Shown: positions 8,612 through 18,207 of the stretch, piece by piece | How positions within the stretch are numbered: the first letter of the stretch is position 1 | Layout of the letters: every line of letters begins with the position of its first letter | Source: CBDCVD01 sp965224015 | Lineage (GTDB): Bacteria; Pseudomonadota; Alphaproteobacteria; Rhizobiales; CBDCVD01 | Reading direction: 5' to 3' | Assembly (NCBI GenBank): GCA_965224015.1 | Contig: OZ245032.1 | Span: forward strand, 2,480,001 to 2,544,000 | Length of the DNA stretch: 64,000 nt | The notes under the pieces: model-generated | Seen by the model: only the letters and a program-made list of their open reading frames with translations | Told to the model about the DNA's origin: nothing | Databases searched by the model: none | Translations under genes and position numbers: made by a program

Positions 8612-9638
8612 GGTCGTAGGCCTTGACAATGCGCGCCACAAGATCGCTGCGCACAACGTCGGCATCGCTGAATGTAACGTTGGCGACCCCTGCAATTGAT
8701 CCCAGCAGGCGCATGGCCTCGGCAAGCCCGGACGCCTCCCCGGCGGGCAAATCCGTCTGGCTGGGGTCTCCGGTAACCATCATGCGGCTATCTTCACCAA
8801 GGCGCGTGAGAAACATTTTCATCTGCATAGAGGTGGCGTTCTGCGCTTCATCAAGAATAACAGCGGCATGAGACAGGGTCCGCCCACGCATGAAAGCCAG
8901 GGGTGCAATTTCAATAACCCCCGTCTCAAGGCCGCGCTCCACGCGATCGGCGGGCATCATGTCATAGAGCGCGTCATAAAGAGGCTTAAGATAGGGATCG
9001 ACCTTGTCGCGCATATCGCCGGGTAAAAACCCAAGACGCTCACCGGCTTCGATGGCCGGGCGCGAGAGCACAATGCGCCCCACCGCGCCGGTTTCCAATA
9101 GCGCCGTTGCGTGCGCAACCGCCAAATAGGTCTTGCCGGTACCCGCCGGACCGGCGGCAAATACCAGATCATTACGACTTAAACGGCGAATATAGAGATC
9201 CTGCCCCGGGGTACGGGCGGTGATCGTGCGCTGTCGGGTGCGAATGGTTGCCATTTTCAGCCCCACACCGTCATTCTCGCGAGGCTTGCGATCATCATCA
9301 GGCTTGCGCATTTTTTCGCTTGCATCGCTGCCAAAAGCCGAGGGAGCGGCTGTGGCCATGCGGATAGCGCCGGCCACATCGCCGGGCGTGATGGTTTGGC
9401 CGGCCGCGATCTGCTCCTGCAGCGCGCCAAGAACCAGGCGCGCCAAAGCGCAGGCATCAGGGCTTCCTTTGAGCGTCAAATGATTGCCACGGCCAACGGC
9501 CTCAACACCAAGGCGCTCTTCCAGCATGGCCAGATGCGCATCAAATTCGCCAAAAAGCTCCTGGGCCTGGCGGTTGTCATCAAACTTCAGGGCCAGCTCA
9601 ATAGTATCCCCATGCGAACGCAGTACCGGATCACTCAT
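8595..9638 (-). CDS. PhoH-like P-loop ATPase (PhoL/YbeZ type)
   Basis: This is a 347-residue cytoplasmic ATPase of the PhoH family, the usual partner of YbeY and probably involved in RNA metabolism. An N-terminal region of about 130 residues (KH-like helices plus a polar linker near 105-125) precedes the PhoH core. Walker A GPAGTGKT is at about 163-170, and a Walker B-like VILDEAQN is followed by TGDPSQTDLP. The start overlaps the miaB stop by 4 bp (ATGA), and the 3' end overlaps ybeY by 17 bp. Confidence 0.93.
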   Translation of the reverse strand: MSDPVLRSHGDTIELALKFDDNRQAQELFGEFDAHLAMLEERLGVEAVGRGNHLTLKGSPDACALARLVLGALQEQIAAGQTITPGDVAGAIRMATAAPSAFGSDASEKMRKPDDDRKPRENDGVGLKMATIRTRQRTITARTPGQDLYIRRLSRNDLVFAAGPAGTGKTYLAVAHATALLETGAVGRIVLSRPAIEAGERLGFLPGDMRDKVDPYLKPLYDALYDMMPADRVERGLETGVIEIAPLAFMRGRTLSHAAVILDEAQNATSMQMKMFLTRLGEDSRMMVTGDPSQTDLPAGEASGLAEAMRLLGSIAGVANVTFSDADVVRSDLVARIVKAYDHALKR

Positions 9639-11038
9639 GGGTGTATCCCACCTGAAGCCGCCGGTGCCGTGGTAATCCCATCGCCCGGCTCCCCCACGGG
9701 GGTTGCCGCAAGTAGACCAGAAAGGCTGTGCGGCCCGGCATCGGTGATGGTTACGTCGACAAGCTCGCCAAGCCTTTCGCTGGGGGCATCAAGGTGCACC
9801 CATTGCAGATGCGGTGTTCGCCCGGCCAATTGTCCGGGCTTGCGTCCGGGACGCTCCAACAACACGGATACAGTTCTTCCCATACTATGCGCGTTGAACC
9901 CATGCTGCTGGCGCGTCAGCACCGCCTGCAGGCGCGCCAGGCGTTCGCCTTTAACCGGTTCCGCAACCTGGTTGGTCATCTCGGCTGCCGGTGTTCCGGG
10001 TCGCGGGCTGTATTTGAACGAATAGCCCTGCGCGTATCCAATATCTTCCACCAGTTGCAATGTCGCGGCAAAATCCTTCTCGGTCTCTCCAGGGAACCCG
10101 ACGATAAAATCACCGGAAATGGCGATGTCGGGACGCGCACGCCGCACTGCGGCGATAATACGCCGATAATCATCACTCCTATGGCGGCGGTTCATGGCCT
10201 TCAGGATCGCATCGGAGCCGGACTGTACCGGCAAATGCAAATAGGGCATCAACTTGTCGATGGCGCCATGGGCCTTAATGAGTGCGTCATTCATGTCACG
10301 CGGATGGCTGGTTGCATAGCGCAACCGGGCCAGGTCGGGAATTTCCGCCAGGCGCGCCAGCAACGCCGCCAGGTCCCCCTCGCGGGTGCGATAAGCGTTG
10401 ACATTCTGGCCCAGCAGCATGACATCCTTGACGCCACAGGAAACCAGGTCGCGAACTTCCGCAACAATGGCCTGCAGGGAGCGCGCGTGCTCGGCCCCTC
10501 TGGTGTAGGGCACGACGCAGAAGGTGCAGAACTTGTCGCATCCCTCCTGCACGGTCACAAATGCTGTTGGGCCGCGCTGGGTCTGTTTGTGGCCGGTGCG
10601 TCTTGGCAGAAAGTCGAATTTCTCCTCGGCGGGAAAGTCCGTGGCCACGACCCGCTCCCCGGCCTCGACTCTGGCGATAATAGCGGGCAATTGGTGATAG
10701 GCCTGCGGCCCCATGATCATATCGATGATTTCGGCGCGCGCCGTCATTTCTTCGCCCTCGGCCTGGGCCACGCAACCGGCGACGCCCACGATAACCCTGC
10801 GCCCCTGCTTTTTACCTGCGGCTACGTGAGGGCGGATGCGGCCCAATTCGGAATAAACCTTTTCGGCGGCCTTTTCGCGGATATGACAGGTGTTAAGCAA
10901 AATCACATCGGCGTCGGCCATGCATCGGGTTTCAACGAAGCCATGGGGGGCCAGAATGTCGGCCATACGGGTCGAGTCGTAGACGTTCATCTGACAGCCG
11001 TAGGTTTTAATATAGATATGTCTGGATGCTGTAGTCAT
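9635..11038 (-). CDS. miaB: tRNA-2-methylthio-N6-dimethylallyladenosine synthase MiaB
   Basis: This is a 467-residue radical-SAM methylthiotransferase modifying A37 of tRNAs that read UNN codons. The N-terminal UPF0004 domain carries Cys15, Cys51 and Cys89 for the auxiliary [4Fe-4S] cluster. The radical-SAM motif CDKFCTFC gives Cys167, Cys171 and Cys174. A TRAM domain covers about 385-450. It is the first gene of the phoH-ybeY-corC operon. The ATG has only a weak upstream ribosome site. The last 20 residues are an alanine/proline/glycine-rich tail. Confidence 0.97.
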   Translation of the reverse strand: MTTASRHIYIKTYGCQMNVYDSTRMADILAPHGFVETRCMADADVILLNTCHIREKAAEKVYSELGRIRPHVAAGKKQGRRVIVGVAGCVAQAEGEEMTARAEIIDMIMGPQAYHQLPAIIARVEAGERVVATDFPAEEKFDFLPRRTGHKQTQRGPTAFVTVQEGCDKFCTFCVVPYTRGAEHARSLQAIVAEVRDLVSCGVKDVMLLGQNVNAYRTREGDLAALLARLAEIPDLARLRYATSHPRDMNDALIKAHGAIDKLMPYLHLPVQSGSDAILKAMNRRHRSDDYRRIIAAVRRARPDIAISGDFIVGFPGETEKDFAATLQLVEDIGYAQGYSFKYSPRPGTPAAEMTNQVAEPVKGERLARLQAVLTRQQHGFNAHSMGRTVSVLLERPGRKPGQLAGRTPHLQWVHLDAPSERLGELVDVTITDAGPHSLSGLLAATPVGEPGDGITTAPAASGGIHP

Positions 11039-11148
11039 TTAAAAATTGAGGGCAGGGTTGTTGATTGATTGACGAATACGAGTTTGGGACGTTTATGTCA
11101 CAAATTTCGAACAACATCCACTCTCCATCTACTCTCCCATAGGCCTCA

Positions 11149-11249
11149 TACCAAGGGTCTTTGACAAGAGCTCGTGCATTAGCGTCAAAGAGGTGTGTTA
11201 TCAAGCCAGTACACCAGACGGCGTGTCTATAAAGCCAATACCGCTGGTA
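11149..11249 (+). mobile_element. Family A 101-bp element
   Basis: A full-length copy with a perfect TCA duplication at 11146-11148 and 11250-11252. This shows that the target is T-N-A rather than only TAA/TTA. It lies in the gap between miaB and gyrB. Confidence 0.92.
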
Positions 11250-11280
11250 TCAATTTCAGGAAAAACCGGCGGCGCTGATC

Positions 11281-11299
11281 CTGGGACTCTGGCTCCCAG
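11281..11299 (-). terminator. Possible terminator hairpin downstream of gyrB
   Basis: CTGGGA and TCCCAG form a 6-bp stem with a 7-nt loop. On the minus strand a TTTTT run follows only after about 15 nt, so this is a weak intrinsic terminator candidate. Apart from this hairpin and the family A element, I see nothing in the 345-bp gap 11039-11383. Confidence 0.3.
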
Positions 11300-11383
11300 C
11301 TCCTGGCAAGGTCAGCCGGTCAGCCCCTTGCGCAACCGATAAAGTCGGATAGGTAACCGCAAAAAATATCCGATGGATCAAAT

Positions 11384-13828
11384 TCAGATGTCCAGATTGG
11401 CGACGCTGAGCGCGTTGTCCTGAATAAACGCCCGACGCGGCTCCACCAGATCGCCCATGAGTTTGGTGAACAGATCATCGGCCACATCGATATCGCGGAT
11501 GCGCACCTGCAAGAGGGTGCGCGCCTGGGCATCAAGGGTGGTCTCCCACAATTGCTCGGCGTTCATTTCCCCAAGCCCCTTGTAGCGTTGCAGATTGATG
11601 CCCTTGTTACCGGCTTCGTATACGGCGCGCAGCAATGACACGGGTCCATGGATATCGTGGGTCCGCTCACCCAGCGCCAGGGTTGCGGGGTGCCCGTAGA
11701 TGGCCTGCAGATGGGCGGCAAAACTATCGAGCTTGCGCGCATCAGCAGAGCCGATAAGGGCGCCATCGATAGTGACGATCTCGCGAACGCCGCGCAGTTC
11801 GCGCTCAAACAGGGAACCCCCGTCAGCCAGCGCCGCGCCGGTCCAACCGCGCTCGGTTTCCTCGGAAATGGCGTCAAGGCGCCGCGCAATATATTCAGCC
11901 GCCTGCTGCGCCCGATCCGCATCGGCAATCACCTCAGGGTTCAAAACACCTGCAATGGCACATTGCTCGACCACTTTTCGGTCGTAGCGGGAATGCAGTC
12001 CTTGCAGCACCTGTTCGACTTTGCGCGCCTGCTGGACAATCTGCAAAAGGTCGGCACCTGCATGCTCGCCGCCATCGCTACGGCGCAATACCGCTCCGCC
12101 AAGCCCCTGCTCGATCAGATAATCCTCCAGTGCGGCATGATCCTTCAGGTAGCTCTCTGACTTGCCGCGGCTGACCTTATAAAGGGGTGGCTGGGCAACA
12201 TAAAGGTGCCCCTGCTCGATCAGTTGCGGCATCTGGCGATAAAAGAAGGTCAGCAGCAAGGTTCGGATATGGGCGCCATCCACATCGGCATCGGTCATAA
12301 TGATGATCTTGTGATAGCGCAGTTTGCCAATATCGAAATCATCGCGCCCGATGCCGGTTCCAAGGGCTGTAATGAGGGTTCCGATTTCTGCCGATGACAG
12401 CATCTTGTCAAATCGGGCCCGCTCCACATTGAGAATTTTGCCGCGCAAGGGCAGAACCGCCTGGGTGGCACGGTCGCGGCCCTGTTTTGCGGTTCCCCCG
12501 GCGCTATCTCCCTCAACCAGAAACAGTTCGGATTTTGCTGGATCGCGCTCCTGGCAGTCGGCCAGCTTACCGGGAAGGGAGGCAACATCCAGGGCGCCTT
12601 TTCGTCGGGTCAATTCACGCGCTTTGCGTGCCGCCTCCCGTGCTGTCGCCGCCTCCACGACCTTGGAGACGACAATGCGCGCCTCGGCGGGGTTTTCCTC
12701 AAACCAGGTTCCAAGAGCCTCGTTGATGGCGCCCTCGACCACCGGCCGGACCTGGGATGAGACGAGCTTGTCTTTGGTCTGGCTGGAAAATTTCGGGTCC
12801 GGTACTTTCACCGACAGCACGCAGGTGAGCCCTTCTCGGCAATCATCGCCGGTAAGCGCAACTTTTTCGCGCCGGGCAATGCCGGAGCGCTCCGCATAGC
12901 CGTTCACCTGACGGGTCAGGGCCCCGCGAAACCCGGCCAGATGGGTCCCGCCGTCCCGTTGCGGAATATTGTTGGTAAAACACAAAACGTTCTCGTGGTA
13001 GCTGTTGTTCCACCACAGGGCGGCCTCAACCCCGATCTCGTCACGCTCGACTTCAATCAGGATCGGCGCTTCAATCAAGGCCTCTTTCGTGCGGTCCAGA
13101 TATTCGACAAAGGCTTTCAGGCCGCCGTCGTACACCATGTCCTCGACAACCGGCTCGACATCGCGGGCATCGGTGAGAATAATGCGTACCCCCGAATTCA
13201 AAAACGCCAATTCGCGCAGGCGATGGGTCAGGCGGGAAAAATCAAACTCCGTCATGGTAAAAACGTCAGCCGAGGGCGCAAAGGTCACCTGGGTTCCCGA
13301 TTGACCGTGAGCTTCGTCGACAATCTTCAGGGGCTCCTCGGGTTTCGAATCGCGAAAGCGCATGGCGTATTCCTTGCCATCGCGCCAGATACGCAGCGCC
13401 AGCCAGTCCGACAGGGCGTTGACCACGGACACCCCAACCCCATGCAAGCCACCGGAAACCTTATAGGCGTTTTGATCAAACTTGCCACCGGCGTGCAGCT
13501 TGGTCATGATCACTTCCGCCGCGGATACGCCTTCTTCGGGGTGGATATCCACAGGAATGCCACGTCCATTGTCGGACACACTTACCGATCCGTCGGCATT
13601 CAAGGTCACAGTCACGCGGTCCGCATGACCGGCCAGGGCCTCGTCGACGGCGTTGTCCACGACTTCATAGACCATATGATGCAGGCCGCTGCCATCGTCG
13701 GTGTCACCAATGTACATGCCCGGGCGTTTGCGCACCGCATCAAGGCCCTTTAAAACCTTGATGGAGGACGCGCCATAAGCGCTTGCCGCGTCATGGCCTG
13801 CGGCTGGTGGGGGCGGCGTATCTGTCAT
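11384..13828 (-). CDS. gyrB: DNA gyrase subunit B
   Basis: This 814-residue ATPase subunit of DNA gyrase introduces negative supercoils together with GyrA. The GHKL ATPase domain is at the N-terminus (RKRPGMYIGDT, VVDNAVDEALAGH, GRGIPVDIHPEEG, GGLHGVGVSVVNALS). The transducer domain follows, then the TOPRIM domain with EGDSAGGTAKQGRDR and MTDADVDGAHIRTLLLTFF. The C-terminal segment ends with RYKGLGEMNAEQLWETT. A GTG three codons upstream (13837) is possible. The ATG at 13828 is chosen because AAGGTGA lies just upstream. The gene stands alone. Confidence 0.97.
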   Translation of the reverse strand: MTDTPPPPAAGHDAASAYGASSIKVLKGLDAVRKRPGMYIGDTDDGSGLHHMVYEVVDNAVDEALAGHADRVTVTLNADGSVSVSDNGRGIPVDIHPEEGVSAAEVIMTKLHAGGKFDQNAYKVSGGLHGVGVSVVNALSDWLALRIWRDGKEYAMRFRDSKPEEPLKIVDEAHGQSGTQVTFAPSADVFTMTEFDFSRLTHRLRELAFLNSGVRIILTDARDVEPVVEDMVYDGGLKAFVEYLDRTKEALIEAPILIEVERDEIGVEAALWWNNSYHENVLCFTNNIPQRDGGTHLAGFRGALTRQVNGYAERSGIARREKVALTGDDCREGLTCVLSVKVPDPKFSSQTKDKLVSSQVRPVVEGAINEALGTWFEENPAEARIVVSKVVEAATAREAARKARELTRRKGALDVASLPGKLADCQERDPAKSELFLVEGDSAGGTAKQGRDRATQAVLPLRGKILNVERARFDKMLSSAEIGTLITALGTGIGRDDFDIGKLRYHKIIIMTDADVDGAHIRTLLLTFFYRQMPQLIEQGHLYVAQPPLYKVSRGKSESYLKDHAALEDYLIEQGLGGAVLRRSDGGEHAGADLLQIVQQARKVEQVLQGLHSRYDRKVVEQCAIAGVLNPEVIADADRAQQAAEYIARRLDAISEETERGWTGAALADGGSLFERELRGVREIVTIDGALIGSADARKLDSFAAHLQAIYGHPATLALGERTHDIHGPVSLLRAVYEAGNKGINLQRYKGLGEMNAEQLWETTLDAQARTLLQVRIRDIDVADDLFTKLMGDLVEPRRAFIQDNALSVANLDI

Positions 13829-13949
13829 TAAAATCACCTTGCAAAGGTTACCTTGTGCGTTGGTCCTGGATATGCATATGACATGCGCTAAACCCTGATA
13901 CGCTTCAGGCTTTCCTACCCTTCAATACCCTTGCGCCCCCCAAGCGCGA

Positions 13950-15551
13950 CTACTCGGCTTTGGCAAGCCAGCGCGTGCGGTGGATATCAAAGGCGTTGTC
14001 TTCAAAGCCTCTGATTTTCGGTGAGACCACATTCTCGGACCGGTAATAGTAGATCGGTATGCTGGCACTGTCATCGATGGCGATTTTTTCCGCTTGGCGT
14101 AAAATCTCGCCTCGTTTTGCAAGATCGGTCTCAAACGCAGCCTTGGCCAAAAGCGCGTCAAAATCCGCGTTGCTCCACTTGCCGTAATTGTGTTTTACGC
14201 CGGTTTTCAAAAGCTCCAGCAGGTTCACCGCATCATTGTAATCGGCAAGCCAACCGGCCCGCGCCACCTGGAATTCACCGTTTTGCAGATCGTCGTAATG
14301 CACTTTTACTTCCGCGTTGAACAGTTCCACCTCGACCCCAAGGGCCTTCCACATGGCGGCAATAGCGATCGCGACCCGTTTGTGGTTTTCGTTGGTGTTG
14401 TAGCGCAACTGAAACTTTAAGGGATTATCTCGGCCAAAACCGGCCTCGGCGATGAGCTTTTTGGCCATGGCCAGTTTTTCACTATAGGGAAGGTCCTTCC
14501 AGGACGCCTCGAAAGGTCTGGCATAGTTGGCCATGTTTGGCGGCACCCACGAATAGGCAGGGACTTCCCCGGTCCCGAGAATTTTCGGGCCTATGATCTC
14601 GCGATTGATGGCCATGGACAGGGCCTGACGCACTCTTTTGTCGGTAAAGGGGGGCTTTTTGGTGTTGATGGTATAATAATAAATCCCGGCAAAGGGTTTA
14701 ACCCGTGCTTCCCCGGGATGGTTCTTTTCAAGCCAGGCAAACTGGTCTTTTGGAAAGCTCGTCAGAATATCAAACTCTCCGGCCCGGTAACGCTTTAAAG
14801 CGGCTGACTCATCCTCCAATACATAGAACACGACTTCGTCGATCTTCAGGTTGTCGGCATCATAATACCTGTCGTTTTTGACGGCCCGGACATGGGAACC
14901 GGGTAGCCATTCGGTGGGTCTGTACGGACCATTGACAACAATATTGTCAATCTTGACCCAGTCGTTGCCCTTGGCCGCGACCACATGTTTGGGAACGGGA
15001 TAGGCGGTGTAGTGGGTGAGCGCCGTCAAAAAGTAAGGGGCCGGGTTCTCAAGGGTGATCTCCAGGGTCCTGTCGTTAATGGCCTTGACCCCAAGAGCGC
15101 CCAGGTCCTTTATATTGCCTTCGTTTATCGTCTTGGCGTTTTTAATGGTGTACTGCAAATAGGCATATTTTGCCGCCGTCTTGGGGTCCATAATGCGTTG
15201 CAGGGCAAAGACAAAATCATGGGCCGTCACCGGTTTTCCGTCCGACCAGAAAATATCGTCGCGCAGCGTAAAGGTATAAACTTTGCCGTCGTCGGATATT
15301 GTCCAGCTTTTTGCCTGTCCGGGGATCGGGTTGGCACCCATATCCTCGGTCAAAAGTCCCTCGAACATGTCGCCAACAATGCGGTTCTCCCAATCGCCAC
15401 TGACCTTATGCGGATCAAGGGATGCGGGATCGCCGCCGTTGTGCAAATGCAGCGTGACAGCAAACGCTTGTGTTGATAACATCACAGCCGTAAAGGCCAT
15501 GGAAATGGCAATGGCAATGGCTGAAAGTAGAGCGCGAACAGATTTGAACAT
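13950..15551 (-). CDS. Oligopeptide ABC transporter substrate-binding protein (OppA-like)
   Basis: This is a 533-residue periplasmic peptide-binding protein of the SBP_bac_5 family. A long signal peptide (cleavage probably after AFA at about 32) is followed by GGDPASLDPHKVSGDWENRI, the typical start of the mature OppA fold, then TFTLRDDIFWSDGKPVTAHD and FDYVFALQRIMDP-type motifs. The ribosome site AGGGAGG is strong. No permease or ATPase gene is adjacent, so the importer must be encoded elsewhere or the protein is an orphan receptor. Murein peptides are a possible ligand but cannot be distinguished here. Confidence 0.88.
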   Translation of the reverse strand: MFKSVRALLSAIAIAISMAFTAVMLSTQAFAVTLHLHNGGDPASLDPHKVSGDWENRIVGDMFEGLLTEDMGANPIPGQAKSWTISDDGKVYTFTLRDDIFWSDGKPVTAHDFVFALQRIMDPKTAAKYAYLQYTIKNAKTINEGNIKDLGALGVKAINDRTLEITLENPAPYFLTALTHYTAYPVPKHVVAAKGNDWVKIDNIVVNGPYRPTEWLPGSHVRAVKNDRYYDADNLKIDEVVFYVLEDESAALKRYRAGEFDILTSFPKDQFAWLEKNHPGEARVKPFAGIYYYTINTKKPPFTDKRVRQALSMAINREIIGPKILGTGEVPAYSWVPPNMANYARPFEASWKDLPYSEKLAMAKKLIAEAGFGRDNPLKFQLRYNTNENHKRVAIAIAAMWKALGVEVELFNAEVKVHYDDLQNGEFQVARAGWLADYNDAVNLLELLKTGVKHNYGKWSNADFDALLAKAAFETDLAKRGEILRQAEKIAIDDSASIPIYYYRSENVVSPKIRGFEDNAFDIHRTRWLAKAE

Positions 15552-15831
15552 AGAAAACCTCCCTGGAATTACAAGGCAATAAAGAGCGCGTGGTTAGGTT
15601 CACGTTCTATGGGATGAATTTCTCCAATGATAGCGCATATGGAGCCGGGTTGGCGAGGGTTTTTTACCCAGAGTTGGACAAAAGATCCCAATCCTGTTCA
15701 TCAGGAGTAAGGACTCCATCGGCTAAAAGTTCTAAATGAATTCGGGATCAATGCAAGCGGGGCAATCGCGGCAATCGCGGATCAGGTCCATTGGAACATC
15801 ACGGGGCTGGTCTCATAGAATAAGGATCACG

Positions 15832-16254
15832 ATGATGAAAATGCGGCAAGGATTGTGTTTTGCATTTATATTTGGCATGGGCGTGCTTGCAGGCGCCTCC
15901 GCTTTCGCTGCTGACGCTAGTGGGCTATGGCGCACACCCGAGGGTGCGATTATGAAACTTTATCGCTGCGGCGCAGGTTATTGCGGCAGCGTTAACAAAC
16001 GCGCCGCAACAACAGCGGCGCTGGATGTGAACAACAAGGACCCCAAGTTGCGCAAGCGCAAGATCAATGGCTTGCAGGTCATCTGGGTCGACAAGCAGGT
16101 CGCCACCAACAAATACAGTGGCAAAGCCTATAATCCCCGTGACGGCAACACCTATACGGGGCACCTTTATATTCTGGGAGCCGATAAGGTCAAGGTTGGT
16201 GGGTGCGTGCTCGGCTTTCTATGTAAAAATCAAACCTGGACACGCATTAAGTGA
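15832..16254 (+). CDS. DUF2147 family secreted protein
   Basis: This 140-residue exported protein has a signal peptide ending near ASAFAAD (residue 27) and a DUF2147 domain: GLWRTPEGAIMKLYRCGAGY at the start and KVGGCVLGFLCKNQTWTR at the end. Conserved cysteines are visible in the GYCG and GFLCK segments. A longer frame reaches 15736, but the ATG at 15832 has AAGGAT upstream and gives a clean signal peptide. Function is unknown; the family is small, periplasmic and predicted beta-rich. It lies 31 bp before trmFO. Confidence 0.85.
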   Translation: MMKMRQGLCFAFIFGMGVLAGASAFAADASGLWRTPEGAIMKLYRCGAGYCGSVNKRAATTAALDVNNKDPKLRKRKINGLQVIWVDKQVATNKYSGKAYNPRDGNTYTGHLYILGADKVKVGGCVLGFLCKNQTWTRIK

Positions 16255-16285
16255 GCGCCATTTTTAAGCGGGCGTCGTCGGTACG

Positions 16286-17734
16286 ATGACTCATCAACCG
16301 TTGACAATTATCGGCGGTGGCCTCGCCGGTTCCGAAGCCGCGTGGCAGGCGGCCGAGCGAGGCATCGACGTTGTCGTGCACGAAATGCGCCCCCTGGTCA
16401 AAACGCCGGTGCATCATACAGATGCCCTTGCAGAACTGGTGTGCTCGAACTCGTTTCGCTCTGACGATGCGCAAAACAATGCCGTTGGGGTTCTCCATGC
16501 GGAACTGCGTGCCTGCGGATCCTTGATTATGGACGCCGCCGACACCCACAAGCTGCCCGCGGGAGGAGCGCTTGCGGTGGATCGCGAAGGCTTTTCAGCC
16601 CATGTGAGCGCGGCCGTGGCCGAACATCCCCGCATCACCATAAGACGCCGCGAAATTGTATCCCTGCCAAAAGCCGTGCAAGGCCTGTGCATTGTGGCAA
16701 CAGGTCCCCTCACATCTTGCCCATTGGCCAAGGCCATCCAGGACGAGACAGGAACCGATGCGTTGGCTTTTTTTGATGCCATTGCCCCCATTGTTTATCG
16801 TGACAGTGTGGACATGAATGTGTGTTGGTTTCAGTCGCGCTACGATAAGGCCGGCCCTGGCGGGGATGGGGCGGATTATCTGAATTGTCCCCTGGATGAG
16901 GCCCAATATGCGGCTTTCATTGCGGCACTGCGCGCCGGTGAAACGGCTGCATTTCGCGACTGGGAAACAAACACGCCCTATTTTGAGGGATGCCTGCCCA
17001 TAGAGGTTATGGCGGCACGCGGGCCCGATACCTTGCGCTATGGCCCCATGAAACCTGTGGGCCTGACCAACCCCCACAGGCCTGATGCAAAACCGCACGC
17101 CGTTGTTCAGTTGCGCCAGGACAACGCACTGGGCACGCTGTGGAATATGGTGGGGTTTCAGACCAAGCTTACCTATGGCGCGCAGAAACGTATTTTCCGT
17201 TTGATCCCGGGGCTGGGGGCGGCCCGTTTTGCCCGTCTTGGAGGCATTCACCGCAATACATTCCTCGATAGTCCGCGCCTTCTTGATGGCGAGTTGCGTT
17301 TGAAAAGTGCACCCCATGTGCGCTTTGCGGGTCAAATCACCGGGGTTGAAGGGTATGTGGAATCTGCCGCGAGCGGGCTTTTGGCCGGGCGCTTCGCCGC
17401 CGCCCAAATACGCAACGAAGCGCAATCGCCACCAGCGCCCACCACCGCCTTGGGGAGCCTGCTTGCCCATGTAACCGGCGGCCATATGAGCGCGCCACAT
17501 CACAGTGGGGACGGTTGCGGCGCGCTGGCGCGGCACCATGAACGCCAAGGACCGGGACCTGACCCGTCGCCAACGGGGACGTTTCAGCCCATGAACATTA
17601 ATTTCGGCCTCTTCCCACCTATTCCCTTGCCGCGGGCAGAAAACGGCAAACGGATAGGCGGTAAGGAAAAGAAATTTGCGCGCCGTCGCGCTCTGGCCGC
17701 CCGCGCCTTGCGCGATATTGCCGCCTGGGCGTGA
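16286..17734 (+). CDS. trmFO: Methylenetetrahydrofolate-tRNA-(uracil-5-)-methyltransferase TrmFO
   Basis: This 482-residue FAD/folate-dependent enzyme makes 5-methyluridine at position 54 of tRNA. The N-terminal dinucleotide fold has IIGGGLAGSEAAWQAAERG. The family motifs VVHEMRP, LAELVCSNSFRSD, GGALAVDREGF and MNVCWFQSRYDK are clear. The C-terminus contains QITGVEGYVESAASGLLAGR, and the last part includes NINFGLFPP. Length is slightly above the usual 440-460. A B-type end (ATGACACGCTCCAG) starts three bases after the stop TGA. Confidence 0.96.
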   Translation: MTHQPLTIIGGGLAGSEAAWQAAERGIDVVVHEMRPLVKTPVHHTDALAELVCSNSFRSDDAQNNAVGVLHAELRACGSLIMDAADTHKLPAGGALAVDREGFSAHVSAAVAEHPRITIRRREIVSLPKAVQGLCIVATGPLTSCPLAKAIQDETGTDALAFFDAIAPIVYRDSVDMNVCWFQSRYDKAGPGGDGADYLNCPLDEAQYAAFIAALRAGETAAFRDWETNTPYFEGCLPIEVMAARGPDTLRYGPMKPVGLTNPHRPDAKPHAVVQLRQDNALGTLWNMVGFQTKLTYGAQKRIFRLIPGLGAARFARLGGIHRNTFLDSPRLLDGELRLKSAPHVRFAGQITGVEGYVESAASGLLAGRFAAAQIRNEAQSPPAPTTALGSLLAHVTGGHMSAPHHSGDGCGALARHHERQGPGPDPSPTGTFQPMNINFGLFPPIPLPRAENGKRIGGKEKKFARRRALAARALRDIAAWA

Positions 17735-17852
17735 GCCATGACACGCTCCAGCGCATCGGGCGCTTAATTTGCAACAATAACCCCAGTTATGGAAACGTCT
17801 ATTTGCGACCTGGCCAGCCCGCGAGGGGGAGCGGGCTGGTGATGCCCGTTCA

Positions 17853-17953
17853 TAGCAAGGCCACTGTCCAAGGCCCCATGGATTAGCGTCAAGTAAATGT
17901 GTTAGCAAGGCTGTACACCAGTCGGCGTGTCTATAAAGCCAATACCGCTGGTA
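17853..17953 (+). mobile_element. Family A 101-bp element (diverged left part)
   Basis: Exactly 101 bp, with TAGC at the left end instead of TACC. It has a perfect TCA duplication at 17850-17852 and 17954-17956. The left third has mutated more than in other copies, so this is an older insertion. Outside it, the 473-bp gap 17735-18207 holds a B-type end at 17738-17751, a family D remnant near 17772 (AACCCCAGTTATGG), and otherwise AT-rich sequence that may include the promoter of the WD40 gene. Confidence 0.85.
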
Positions 17954-18207
17954 TCAATTCCCACTCATCATCGCGGCAATCGCTTGCATCGCGAAGGTCA
18001 CGTCTGTCATTCTCAAGGCGAGTGATTTCGGTCCACGGCATCGCAATTCTCCGTTTCACCAAATCAAAGAATTATAACCAACTGAAATCATGTAACATAA
18101 TTTCCAATCAGGCTCTAAAACAAAATCGCATCCGGCCCGAGTAAAACAGATATTGCCGGAGACATTACCAAAGGGCTATATTCGACTAGCAAGCTGGGAG
18201 GGATGCG

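Noticed and set aside
9728..11068. A long open frame antisense to miaB
   Set aside because: The miaB frame is unmistakable and conserved. The antisense product matches nothing I recognise and has no ribosome site.
16595..17908. A long open frame antisense to trmFO
   Set aside because: It overlaps trmFO completely and its upstream part is repeat sequence.
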